Translations under genes and position numbers: made by a program
NCBI RefSeq assembly: GCF_016056275.1
Contig: NZ_JAECZA010000005.1
Location: 11,628 to 75,627 of the forward strand
Length of the DNA: 64,000 bases
Source: Dendronalium phyllosphericum CENA369
GTDB taxonomy: Bacteria > Cyanobacteriota > Cyanobacteriia > Cyanobacteriales > Nostocaceae
Direction: 5' to 3'
Notes under the pieces: model-generated
Seen by the model: the letters and a program-made list of their open reading frames with translations, nothing else
Told to the model about the DNA's origin: nothing
Database searches by the model: none
Shown here: in pieces, positions 41,942 to 50,823 of the stretch
How the letters are laid out: every line of letters begins with the position of its first letter
How positions within the stretch are numbered: the first letter of the stretch is position 1

Positions 41942-41961
41942 AGACGCGATTAATCGCGTCT
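41942..41961. repeat. AGACGCGATTAATCGCGTCT palindrome
   Basis: exact match to the dispersed repeat. Confidence 0.9.
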
Positions 41962-43029
41962 CTAACAACTGACAACTGACTGCAAAGAGGATAATTTAGG
42001 ACGGAGAGCAGATGGATTAATACCTGCTTTGTGTGCTACTAACACACCTACTGCTTCTAAATACGAGTTTACCTGTATGGATTCGATCCCCAAGGGTTGG
42101 GGAGGAACTTGTATTAAAGTTTTATTTTCCTCCACTGTAATTATTTGGCATTGCTTCTGGCTTAAACTCAGTAAGGCACTACTGCCACAAGCATTTGCAG
42201 GTACGATCGCAGTATCTACTCGATCTGCCCAAATATCTTCTTGTAAAGATGTCGTTAGTTCTTTCTCTAATATAAATTGTGGGGCACGACTTAAGCCGAC
42301 AAGTACGCACGGTAAAAAAGTATAACCTAATTCTTCGGCAGCGGAACGGGGCGATAAATTTGGATCTGGGGGTGCGGTTGCAAGGGCAGGAGAATGGGCG
42401 CAAGGAATTTGAAAGGTTCGTACTACTAAATGACTAATTACCGCTTCTGCACCCGCTAGGGGATCTACGCCTTGACCGTAACGGTAGTTTTGCACTGCTT
42501 CTTCATCCATATCATCGGGGAAACGAGCCACAACTGCGATCGCTTCTGCCCCCGCTTTTTTAATTAATATCTCAGCTGCCCTAAGCAAACTATCGGGGTT
42601 GCCAATTGTTCCCCAACTCGCCCCCGATGGCGCACACCGTAATTCTACATTTAAGGGAGCATCAGTAATCACATAATCTGTTAAAGTTAAGCCTAGTGTT
42701 GCCCGCGCTGCGTCGGCTGCTTGCAAATGTCGCAACCGCAATTCTGGCTCAATGCCTTGGTCTAAAAGTAAACCTATTTTGTTGTTGCGAACCGGACGCA
42801 AACCCCAGCATCCAGAGGCAAATTTGTCAAGTCCGTAACCTTCAACATAGAAAGCATTGGGAATATTCCAGTACAAACTTGCGCCATTGAGGACATTGGG
42901 ATGAGTAATGAGGCGATCGCAAACCTGTGCTAAAACTTTAGCAACTGGGAGTGCATCTCCGGCATAACCTCCAATTGCTGCCCCAACGCCAGTAGGAATA
43001 ATTAAAATAGTAGTGTAAGGTCGATTCAT
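41962..43029 (-). CDS. DUF3326-like protein
   Basis: 355 aa; IIPTGVGAAIGGYAGDALPVAKVLAQVCDRLITHPNVLNGA. Confidence 0.75.
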   Translation of the reverse strand: MNRPYTTILIIPTGVGAAIGGYAGDALPVAKVLAQVCDRLITHPNVLNGASLYWNIPNAFYVEGYGLDKFASGCWGLRPVRNNKIGLLLDQGIEPELRLRHLQAADAARATLGLTLTDYVITDAPLNVELRCAPSGASWGTIGNPDSLLRAAEILIKKAGAEAIAVVARFPDDMDEEAVQNYRYGQGVDPLAGAEAVISHLVVRTFQIPCAHSPALATAPPDPNLSPRSAAEELGYTFLPCVLVGLSRAPQFILEKELTTSLQEDIWADRVDTAIVPANACGSSALLSLSQKQCQIITVEENKTLIQVPPQPLGIESIQVNSYLEAVGVLVAHKAGINPSALRPKLSSLQSVVSC

Positions 43030-43130
43030 AAAAAGTCTGGTGCTGAGTCGGAATCATTAAGAATGATTTCAGATTGATTCGCTAACTTCAAGTTCTAGGC
43101 TGCTAATCCTCTAGCACTTCTAATTATGCA

Positions 43131-43160
43131 GAACTCAGCACTCAGCACTCAGCACTCAGC
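43131..43160. repeat. STRR heptamer array (CAGCACT)n
   Basis: gaactcagcactcagcactcagcactcagc. Confidence 0.9.
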
Positions 43161-43214
43161 GAGAAGTTGCGTGCGGGGGTTCCCCCCGTTGAGCAAACTT
43201 CGGTAACTCAGAAC

Positions 43215-43391
43215 TCAGCACTCAGAAGTCACAACGGCTTCTACAACAGCTTTTTGTTGAGTATCGTCTACAGAGGTAATTGCCCAACGTAAGGGTTCTC
43301 CTTGTTTTTTCAACTCTGCTTCAATTGCTTTTTGTAACTCTGTAGGAGTTTCTTGCAGGTCAATTTCAGCGGTAATAAAATGAGTAGTCAT
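43215..43391 (-). CDS. 58-aa small protein MTTHFITAEIDLQETPTELQKAIEAELKKQGEPLRWAITSVDDTQQKAVVEAVVTSEC
   Basis: intact ORF below the track cutoff; ordered amphipathic composition, ATG preceded by aaggatgtaccgta. Confidence 0.65.
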   Translation of the reverse strand: MTTHFITAEIDLQETPTELQKAIEAELKKQGEPLRWAITSVDDTQQKAVVEAVVTSEC

Positions 43392-43485
43392 TACGGTACA
43401 TCCTTGTGATTTGTAATTTATAGAATAGCTGAATCAAGGATGAAGTAAAAAACTTGAGTTTAATTTAGCTTCATCCTTAAACCTT

Positions 43486-43806
43486 TCATTTGTCTTTGCC
43501 AAATTGCAACTGATAAACTATTTCTTCCTTTTCGGTATCAATTTTCAAATCCGAACGGGGATAAGCAACACAAAGCAATACATAACCTTGTTTTTGCAAA
43601 TCTGGACTCACACCCATACCATCAGTTTGATCGACAGTTCCCTCAATTACTTGACCGGCGCAAGTTGTACAAACACCTGCATGACAAGAACTCGGTAAAT
43701 CTAGACCAGCGCTATCAGCTACCGACAAGATAGTTTCGTTTTCAGGAACTTGCAAAGTATGAGTTTTGCCTTGGTGGTTAATTTCTACGGTGTAAATTTT
43801 GGACAT
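43486..43806 (-). CDS. plant-type 2Fe-2S ferredoxin
   Basis: CHAGVCTTCAGQV ... LLCVAYPRSDLKI. Confidence 0.93.
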   Translation of the reverse strand: MSKIYTVEINHQGKTHTLQVPENETILSVADSAGLDLPSSCHAGVCTTCAGQVIEGTVDQTDGMGVSPDLQKQGYVLLCVAYPRSDLKIDTEKEEIVYQLQFGKDK

Positions 43807-44283
43807 ATAGAAAAAAGGTGTGTGCCAACAGTCAAATGGATTATTTTATCCGATCGATAGATGCAAAAACAAATTTTACAATACAGCATTCAGGAGTCAG
43901 GAGGAGGCAGTGCGTTGCGGAGGTTCCCTCCGTTGTAGCAACTGCCGTCCAGAATTCAGAATTTGCCTAAGTACAAGTGGCGTATGAATAAACAGTGAAA
44001 TACCACACTAAATCTTCGATTTAGTCTTCTTAAATTTAGTGGCAAGTCTAAATCCCACACTAATTAATTCTGACTCCTGAATTCTTCAATTTAAAATAGC
44101 TTTATCGGCAAAAGTAGCTTTACAGTGTAATTATAAGTCCTAGCCAGACGAAAAACTTAAAGTTATGAGCTTCACTTCGTTGTTAATTCAACCGTCAAGA
44201 GTTATGAAGTTGAATTATCATAAAGCTTCGGAAGTGATTATAAATACTTAACAAATGTTTGGCTAAATATCTTGGAGTGTAGA

Positions 44284-46914
44284 ATGTTAGAATCTTATCG
44301 TCAACACGTTGCCCAAAGAGCAGCACTAGGAATTCCTCCTTTACCTTTAGATGCAAAGCAGACATCAGAACTGTGCGAACTATTGAAGAATCCGCCAGCT
44401 GGTGAAGAAAGTACATTATTACATTTATTGCGCGATCGCGTTCCTCCTGGTGTTGATGAAGCTGCTTATGTCAAAGCTGGATTTCTCACCGCCATTGCCA
44501 AAAAGGAAATCAGCAGTCCCTTGATTTCATCCATAGAAGCAGTAGAATTACTGGGAACAATGGTAGGTGGCTACAACGTCCAAGCTTTAATTGACTTGCT
44601 GCAATTACCCACCAAATCTGTATCAGAATCTGCCGATGCACCTTTGGTAATGGGCGGACAAGGAAAAGAACCAATAGCCGCACACGCCGCCACTGCCTTA
44701 AGCAAAATTTTGTTGGTGTATGATGCCTTTCACGATGTTTTGGAGTTATCTAAAACTAACCCCTTCGCCAAGCAAGTGATTGACTCTTGGGCAGAAGCTG
44801 AGTGGTTTACTACTCGTCCGCAGCTACCAGAATATATTAACGTCACCGTTTTTAAAGTCCCCGGCGAAACCAACACCGATGACTTATCCCCCGCCACCCA
44901 AGCCACGACTCGCCCAGACATTCCCTTACATGCGTTGGCAATGCTGGAGTCAAGACAACCGGGAAGCTTAGAAACTATTGCCGAGTTGAAGAAGAAAGGA
45001 CATCCTGTTGCTTACGTGGGGGATGTAGTTGGTACTGGTTCTTCCCGTAAATCTGCCATCAACTCAGTGTTGTGGCACATGGGAAATGATATTCCCTTTG
45101 TACCCAACAAACGCGCTGGAGGGTATATTTTAGGTGGTGCGATCGCGCCTATTTTCTTCAACACTGCTGAAGATGCTGGTGCTTTGCCAATTCAATGCGA
45201 TGTCACCAAGCTAGAAACAGGGATGGTGATAACCATCTATCCCTACAAAGGTGAAATTACCAACGAAGCAGGCGAAGTCATTTCCACCTTCACTCTCAAA
45301 CCCGATACCATTCTCGATGAAGTCCGTGCGGGTGGACGCATCCCCCTACTTATCGGGCGTACCCTCACCGATAAAACCCGCCAAGCACTCGGTTTAAAAC
45401 CTAGCACCGTCTTTATCCGTCCTCAACAACCAAGCGATACAGGCAAAGGCTACACCCTAGCACAGAAGATGGTAGGTAAAGCTTGTGGCTTACCTGGTGT
45501 GCGTCCCGGTACATCCTGCGAACCTATTATGACTACAGTTGGTTCCCAGGATACTACAGGCCCCATGACCCGCGACGAGTTGAAAGAACTCGCTTGTCTG
45601 GGTTTCAGTGCAGACTTGGTAATGCAAAGTTTCTGTCACACCGCCGCTTATCCCAAGCCAGTTGACATCAAAACTCATCACGAACTCCCAGACTTTTTTG
45701 CCCAACGTGGTGGCGTTGCCTTGCGTCCTGGTGATGGTATTATTCATTCTTGGTTGAACCGGATGCTGTTACCCGACACCGTAGGAACAGGCGGTGACTC
45801 TCACACTCGCTTTCCCTTGGGCATTTCCTTCCCTGCTGGTTCTGGGTTAGTTGCGTTTGCGGGTGCTTTGGGTGTCATGCCTTTGGATATGCCAGAGTCA
45901 GTTTTGGTACGCTTCAAAGGTGAATTACAACCCGGTATTACTTTACGGGATGTCGTGAATGCCATTCCCTACGTGGCAATTCAAAAAGGTTTGCTGACGG
46001 TAGAGAAGCAGAATAAAAAAAACGTCTTCTCTGGACGAATTATGGAAATTGAAGGCTTACCCGATTTAAAAGTGGAACAAGCCTTTGAACTTGCTGATGC
46101 TACTGCCGAGCGTTCCTGTGCGGGTTCTACCATTAAACTGAGTGTAGAAACAGTTTCTGAATATCTGCGTTCCAACGTAGCGCTGTTGAAGAACTTGATA
46201 GCAAGAGGCTATCACGATGCCCGTACCATCCTGCGCCGTGTGGCAAAAATGGAAGAATGGCTAGCAAACCCCGTATTAATGGAAGCAGATACCGATGCGG
46301 AGTATGCTGAAATCATTGAAATTGATTTGAACGAAATCAAAGAACCAATTGTTGCTGCTCCCAATGACCCCGATAATGTGAAATTATTATCGTCAGTTGC
46401 TAACGACCCAGTGCAAGAAGTATTCGTTGGTTCTTGTATGACAAATATCGGTCATTATCGGGCAACAGCAAAAGTTTTGGAAGGTGCAGGGGAGGTGAAA
46501 ACTCGCCTGTGGATAGCACCACCAACCCGTATGGACGAACACCAACTCAAAGAAGAAGGTGTGTATAGCATTTTTGGTGCTGCGGGTGCTAGGACAGAAA
46601 TGCCTGGATGCAGTTTGTGTATGGGAAATCAGGCGCGAGTTGCTGATGGCACAACAGTGTTTTCTACCTCGACACGCAACTTTAACAACCGTATGGGTAA
46701 AGATGCACGAGTGTATCTCGGTTCAGCAGAATTAGCAGCGGTTTGTGCATTGTTAGGACGCATTCCTACGGTGCAAGAATATATGGATATTGTGGCGAAG
46801 AAGATCGATCCTTTTGCTGATGATTTGTATCGGTATTTGAACTTTGATCGCATCGCTGGTTTTGAGGATGAAGGGCGCGTGATTTCTAAAGAGGATCAAG
46901 CGTTGTTAGTGTAG
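44284..46914 (+). CDS. acnB: bifunctional aconitate hydratase 2 / 2-methylisocitrate dehydratase
   Basis: about 876 aa; [57 protein letters not shown]. Confidence 0.96.
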   Translation: MLESYRQHVAQRAALGIPPLPLDAKQTSELCELLKNPPAGEESTLLHLLRDRVPPGVDEAAYVKAGFLTAIAKKEISSPLISSIEAVELLGTMVGGYNVQALIDLLQLPTKSVSESADAPLVMGGQGKEPIAAHAATALSKILLVYDAFHDVLELSKTNPFAKQVIDSWAEAEWFTTRPQLPEYINVTVFKVPGETNTDDLSPATQATTRPDIPLHALAMLESRQPGSLETIAELKKKGHPVAYVGDVVGTGSSRKSAINSVLWHMGNDIPFVPNKRAGGYILGGAIAPIFFNTAEDAGALPIQCDVTKLETGMVITIYPYKGEITNEAGEVISTFTLKPDTILDEVRAGGRIPLLIGRTLTDKTRQALGLKPSTVFIRPQQPSDTGKGYTLAQKMVGKACGLPGVRPGTSCEPIMTTVGSQDTTGPMTRDELKELACLGFSADLVMQSFCHTAAYPKPVDIKTHHELPDFFAQRGGVALRPGDGIIHSWLNRMLLPDTVGTGGDSHTRFPLGISFPAGSGLVAFAGALGVMPLDMPESVLVRFKGELQPGITLRDVVNAIPYVAIQKGLLTVEKQNKKNVFSGRIMEIEGLPDLKVEQAFELADATAERSCAGSTIKLSVETVSEYLRSNVALLKNLIARGYHDARTILRRVAKMEEWLANPVLMEADTDAEYAEIIEIDLNEIKEPIVAAPNDPDNVKLLSSVANDPVQEVFVGSCMTNIGHYRATAKVLEGAGEVKTRLWIAPPTRMDEHQLKEEGVYSIFGAAGARTEMPGCSLCMGNQARVADGTTVFSTSTRNFNNRMGKDARVYLGSAELAAVCALLGRIPTVQEYMDIVAKKIDPFADDLYRYLNFDRIAGFEDEGRVISKEDQALLV

Positions 46915-46923
46915 TTTAATTAG

Positions 46924-46947
46924 GGTGAGTCTTGATGGCTCACCTTT
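46924..46947 (+). terminator. acnB terminator hairpin
   Basis: GGTGAG-tcttgatgg-CTCACC-ttt. Confidence 0.65.
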
Positions 46948-47125
46948 ACTGTATAAGTAACATTTTATTTACGGCATTTCAAATGAGTTATGAACTTTAT
47001 TACATGATAAAATTTATACTTAAAACACTGTAATTTAATCTAGGAGTAATAATATGAATACATTTTAACTTGGTGTAGTAGAAACATTTCTATCTGTAAA
47101 CATAAATAAAAGTAAATTATCAACT

Positions 47126-48220
47126 ATGAGTTCTCAATTAGAAATTACAGATGAACGTAAAGAAAACGCTGAAGCAGAAATTCGTGACAAAACAAAGCGT
47201 GTTGACTACAACACCTTAGAATATCCCATAGAAGTGATTGTTCAAAAATACTTAGATGGAAAAGATGAAGACGAAAATGAATTATTTATTCCAGACTATC
47301 AACGAGAAATGGCTTGGGATGAAGATAGACAATCAAAATTCATCGAATCTGTAATGTTAGGTTTACCAATCCCCTCTATTTTTGTTGCTGATATATCAGG
47401 TTCAGACGATTTAGCACGTTTAGAAATTATAGATGGAACCCAACGTATTCGGACTTTAGCTAATTTTATTAACAATGAGCTAAAATTACAAAATCTTAAG
47501 AAATTGGAGAATCTGAATGGGTTTACTTTTCGAGATTTACCGTTACCACGTCAAAGACGTTTTAATAGAACCACGATGAGAATGATTCAATTAACAGAAG
47601 AAGCAGATGAAGAAATTAGAAGGGATCTTTTTGAGAGAATCAATAGTGGTAGTGTTGAATTGAATGAAATGGAGAAACGAAGGGGATCTCAACCAGGAAA
47701 GTTTCTCGATTTAATTGAGGAATTGTCAAAAGAACAACAATTTCGTGCTTTATGCTCTTTTACTGAAATTCAAATAAATAAGAGAGATCCACAGGAATTT
47801 ATTCTACGCTTTTTTGCATTTTTAAATAATTATAGAAACTACCCTGGTAAAAGTAATATTCATAAGTTTTTAGATGATTATTTAAAACAAGAAAATGAAT
47901 CAAAAACATTAGATATTAATGTGTATAAAGATGAATTTTCTTCAATGCTGCATTTTGTTACAAAATATTTTCCAGATGCTTTGCATACTTACGTAAAGAG
48001 CAAGAATCGCTACGAACCTACAACTAGAATTAAGTTTGAATCTATTACAGTGGGAGTTGCTCTAGCATTAAGAAAATATCCGACATTAATACTAAAATCT
48101 ACCAGTTTTTTAGATTCTGAGGAATTTAAAAAATTAACAAAATCTGATGCAAGTAGTTCGCAAAATAAAGTTATTAATCGTATTGAGTATGTTCGCGATC
48201 AGCTTTTAGGTAATTCATGA
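47126..48220 (+). CDS. DUF262 (GmrSD N-terminal / ParB-like fold) protein
   Basis: FIPDYQREMAWDEDRQSKFIESVMLGLPIPSIF, LEIIDGTQRIRTLANF, RRDLFERINSGSVELNEMEKRRG; no HNH C-terminal motif seen. Confidence 0.9.
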   Translation: MSSQLEITDERKENAEAEIRDKTKRVDYNTLEYPIEVIVQKYLDGKDEDENELFIPDYQREMAWDEDRQSKFIESVMLGLPIPSIFVADISGSDDLARLEIIDGTQRIRTLANFINNELKLQNLKKLENLNGFTFRDLPLPRQRRFNRTTMRMIQLTEEADEEIRRDLFERINSGSVELNEMEKRRGSQPGKFLDLIEELSKEQQFRALCSFTEIQINKRDPQEFILRFFAFLNNYRNYPGKSNIHKFLDDYLKQENESKTLDINVYKDEFSSMLHFVTKYFPDALHTYVKSKNRYEPTTRIKFESITVGVALALRKYPTLILKSTSFLDSEEFKKLTKSDASSSQNKVINRIEYVRDQLLGNS

Positions 48221-48930
48221 GAAGTATATTATTTCAAAATTTTGATGAACTCGCTCAAGAAGTTAGTAAATACTTTTTATTTTTGAAAAACCTAGAGCAA
48301 GGTTCAATTCTGTTAAGTATGGGTAATGCTAACAATATTAAAACTAAACCAATAAACAATGATTTAGAAAAAACTCTTAAAGCAACAGGATATTTGTTAC
48401 TCTACAACCTAGTTGAAGCTACAATGCGTAATGCTATTGAAACAATTTTTGATGAATTAATAACTCAAAGAGTTTCTTTTGATGAAGTGAGAGAAGAAAT
48501 AAGAAAAATTATTATTAATCATGTTAGAGATAAAGATATACAATCCACAGATGCTCTTTTACTAGGTCTCCAAAATATTTCAGTTGATATTATATCAGTT
48601 ACCTTTGATGCTCTTGTTAAGAAAGAGAATAAGAAAAGACTATTTTCAGGTAATGTAGATGCACGAGAAATAAGAAATACAGCAAAACTTTATGGATTTT
48701 CATCACAAACTAATAATATCAGAACTAGAGATGGCAGTGATTTATTAACAATTAAAACGAATAGAAACGATTTAGCACATGGTTTTAAGTCATTTGAGGA
48801 AGTTGGCAGAAACGCTACTGCTGATGAGTTATTGAAAATTCAAAAAAGTGTTAGATACTATTTAAGAGAAATATTAGAGAATATAGAGACGTATTTATCT
48901 AACAAAGAATATTTAAAGGTTGTTCTTTAA
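48217..48930 (+). CDS. HEPN-superfamily protein (MAE_28990/MAE_18760-like), predicted RNase
   Basis: ATGA overlap with the upstream DUF262 gene; all-helical 237 aa with C-terminal RNDLAH (RxxxxH) motif. Confidence 0.75.
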   Translation: MRSILFQNFDELAQEVSKYFLFLKNLEQGSILLSMGNANNIKTKPINNDLEKTLKATGYLLLYNLVEATMRNAIETIFDELITQRVSFDEVREEIRKIIINHVRDKDIQSTDALLLGLQNISVDIISVTFDALVKKENKKRLFSGNVDAREIRNTAKLYGFSSQTNNIRTRDGSDLLTIKTNRNDLAHGFKSFEEVGRNATADELLKIQKSVRYYLREILENIETYLSNKEYLKVVL

Positions 48931-48951
48931 ATATTCTTTGTTAGATAAATA
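48892..48951. terminator. 27-bp perfect inverted repeat with 6-nt loop spanning the HEPN stop codon
   Basis: TATTTATCTAACAAAGAATATTTAAAG-GTTGTT-CTTTAAATATTCTTTGTTAGATAAATA; could act as terminator or 3' structure. Confidence 0.7.
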
Positions 48952-49141
48952 AAAATGGTTATTTAGAAACTTTTATGTTAGTCCTCCATAAAAGTTCTAG
49001 TTGAATAAAATGTATAATCTAAAATTACTAAATCAACAAAAACTATAAGTAAATTTTATAATTAACTTGATGTTAAAAGTATAAGTTATTTTGAATACCA
49101 ATTTAAATTTGCATCGTACTTCCCAAAGTTACATACAAACT

Positions 49142-49227
49142 TAACCCCACAACCCCCTTCCCTACTAGGGAAGGGGGAGAAATCTGACTCCCCTCTCCGC
49201 GTCGGAGAGGGGTTGGGGGAGAGGTCA
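49142..49227. repeat. double-hairpin repeat, copy 1 (86 bp)
   Basis: stems CCCCCTTCCCT-act-AGGGAAGGGGG and CCCCTCTCCG-cgt-CGGAGAGGGG. Confidence 0.95.
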
Positions 49228-49268
49228 GCCATAATGTATGAATCAACACAAGCCTTTATGCTTTACAC

Positions 49269-49688
49269 ATGAGCAATCCAACATCACAGCAACCCTCGCC
49301 ACGGGAAGAGAAGGGAAATCGCAACATTGTTATTGGACAAAAAGTAAATCCAGTTAAACTACAACGTGCAAAAGAACTTCGTCGCCAAATGACACCAGAA
49401 GAAAAAATACTTTGGCAACATCTTCGTGCTAATCGCTTGCATGGTTTACACTTTCGTCGTCAGCAAATCATTGATGGGTTTATTGCAGATTTCTACTGTC
49501 ACGCGGCTAGATTAGTGATAGAAGTGGATGGAAAAATTCATGAACAACAAGCTGAATATGATGTAGAAAGAGGCAAAGTTTTGACAGGATGCGGACTGCG
49601 TTTGTTACGGATTAAAAATGAAGAAGTAAGACAGGAACTTGATAAGGTTTTGATACTTATTTCTCAGGCTTGTTGTAAAGAAACCTAA
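49269..49688 (+). CDS. DUF559 / Vsr-like endonuclease domain protein
   Basis: MTPEEKILWQHLRANRLHGLHFRRQQIIDGFIADFYCHAARLVIEVDGKIHEQQAEYDVERGKVLTGCGLRLLRIKNEEV. Confidence 0.92.
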   Translation: MSNPTSQQPSPREEKGNRNIVIGQKVNPVKLQRAKELRRQMTPEEKILWQHLRANRLHGLHFRRQQIIDGFIADFYCHAARLVIEVDGKIHEQQAEYDVERGKVLTGCGLRLLRIKNEEVRQELDKVLILISQACCKET

Positions 49689-49771
49689 CCCCCCAACCCC
49701 CTTCCCTACGAGGGAAGGGGGAGAAATTTAGCTCCCCTCTCCGACGCGGAGAGGGGCTGGGGGAGAGGTCA
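49686..49771. repeat. double-hairpin repeat, copy 2 (86 bp), supplies the DUF559 stop codon
   Basis: direct repeat of 49142-49227; TAACC overlaps the TAA stop. Confidence 0.95.
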
Positions 49772-49836
49772 ATCCATGCGGATCGCCCTTACCATTCCTT
49801 AAGTGCAAAGTGCTGGCTCCTCAGCACTTTCTATAA

Positions 49837-50241
49837 CTAGCATTGAACTAACTTTATCGGAATATACTGACTAAAATTCTCAAAATGTTTGTCTGTGGTT
49901 AGGATTTTATAATTTCTCCGAACGGCTGCGGCACAAATTAGTAAATCAGTGTTTGTACTTAGAATGCTCTGGCGATCGCAAGCATAATAAAACTCAGAAG
50001 CAAGTTCGTAGTCTTCGATATCTAACTCAAGATTCGGAAATGCATGGAGATAATTTTTCAGTATATTATATTGAGCTGTATGACGAATTCCCGAAAGTAT
50101 TTCTTGTCTAATAGCACCCAGCAAAACAACTCGACCATCTGTAATTAAATCTCGAAACAATACAACATGGGATGAATGCTCAACTTTGGAATTGTGTCTG
50201 AGAGCTAAAAACCAAACTGATGTATCAACAATGACTTTCAC
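49837..50241 (-). CDS. PIN-domain toxin, VapC-like
   Basis: MKVIVDTSVWFLALR, acidic residues in GAIRQEIL and STNTDLLICAAAVRRN, ILTTDKHFE. Confidence 0.9.
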   Translation of the reverse strand: MKVIVDTSVWFLALRHNSKVEHSSHVVLFRDLITDGRVVLLGAIRQEILSGIRHTAQYNILKNYLHAFPNLELDIEDYELASEFYYACDRQSILSTNTDLLICAAAVRRNYKILTTDKHFENFSQYIPIKLVQC

Positions 50242-50438
50242 ATTCTTTGGCGCTGTTCTTTAAAGTCATAATTATCATCGTATTCAATTGTGCCGAATAG
50301 CTCTAAAATTTTCAACTGCTTTCGACGCTGCACATACTCTCGTAGTGCCTCTTCAATAACGGCACGTTTAGAAGTCTGACCACCAAGTTCCAGGGCTTCT
50401 TGAATTAAGTTTTCGACAACTTTGAGATTAGTATTCAT
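50238..50438 (-). CDS. VapB-like antitoxin
   Basis: MNTNLKVVENLIQEALELGGQTSKRAVIEEALREYVQRRKQLKILELFGTIEYDDNYDFKEQRQ; 4-nt overlap with toxin. Confidence 0.88.
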   Translation of the reverse strand: MNTNLKVVENLIQEALELGGQTSKRAVIEEALREYVQRRKQLKILELFGTIEYDDNYDFKEQRQRM

Positions 50439-50574
50439 AAAAATATTTTCTCATACAATGTGCATAGCGAACGATATGTGCTGACTCATCGCTCTACGTT
50501 TATGCCCAAGATACATTTACAGTATGGGAATATTACCTGATTAATTTGAAAACAGTAAAATAACGAGATCGGAC

Positions 50575-50820
50575 TTAAGTTTGTACGCTAAAATTATCCG
50601 GTTCGACTCCCCAATCGATCCAGCTAATAGCTTCTCTTGCCGATGTCATTTCAGGTGGAACTCGTAAGATATGGATAAAGCCTGTACTCTGACAAGTCAT
50701 TTTTAATACAACAATTGGTTCAAGTTCGATATCGTTATCTATTTTTCATAGAATATATTCTTGCCAAGAATCTAATTCAACTGCTTGTAATTCACGGGTG
50801 ACTCGATCGGAACCAATACT
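50575..50820 (-). pseudogene. 3' remnant of a cyanobacterial hypothetical gene (DUF6745-like?) with in-frame TGA
   Basis: one reading frame SIGSDRVTRELQAVELDSWQEYIL*KIDNDIELEPIVVLKMTCQSTGFIHILRVPPEMTSAREAISWIDWGVEPDNFSVQT*; no intact start. Confidence 0.55.
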
Positions 50821-50823
50821 TTA

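Noticed and set aside
50600-50620. GGTTCGACTCC resembling a tRNA T-arm
   Set aside because: No acceptor, D-arm or anticodon arm fits around it; the reverse strand reads WGVEPDN in the gene remnant, so the match is coincidental.
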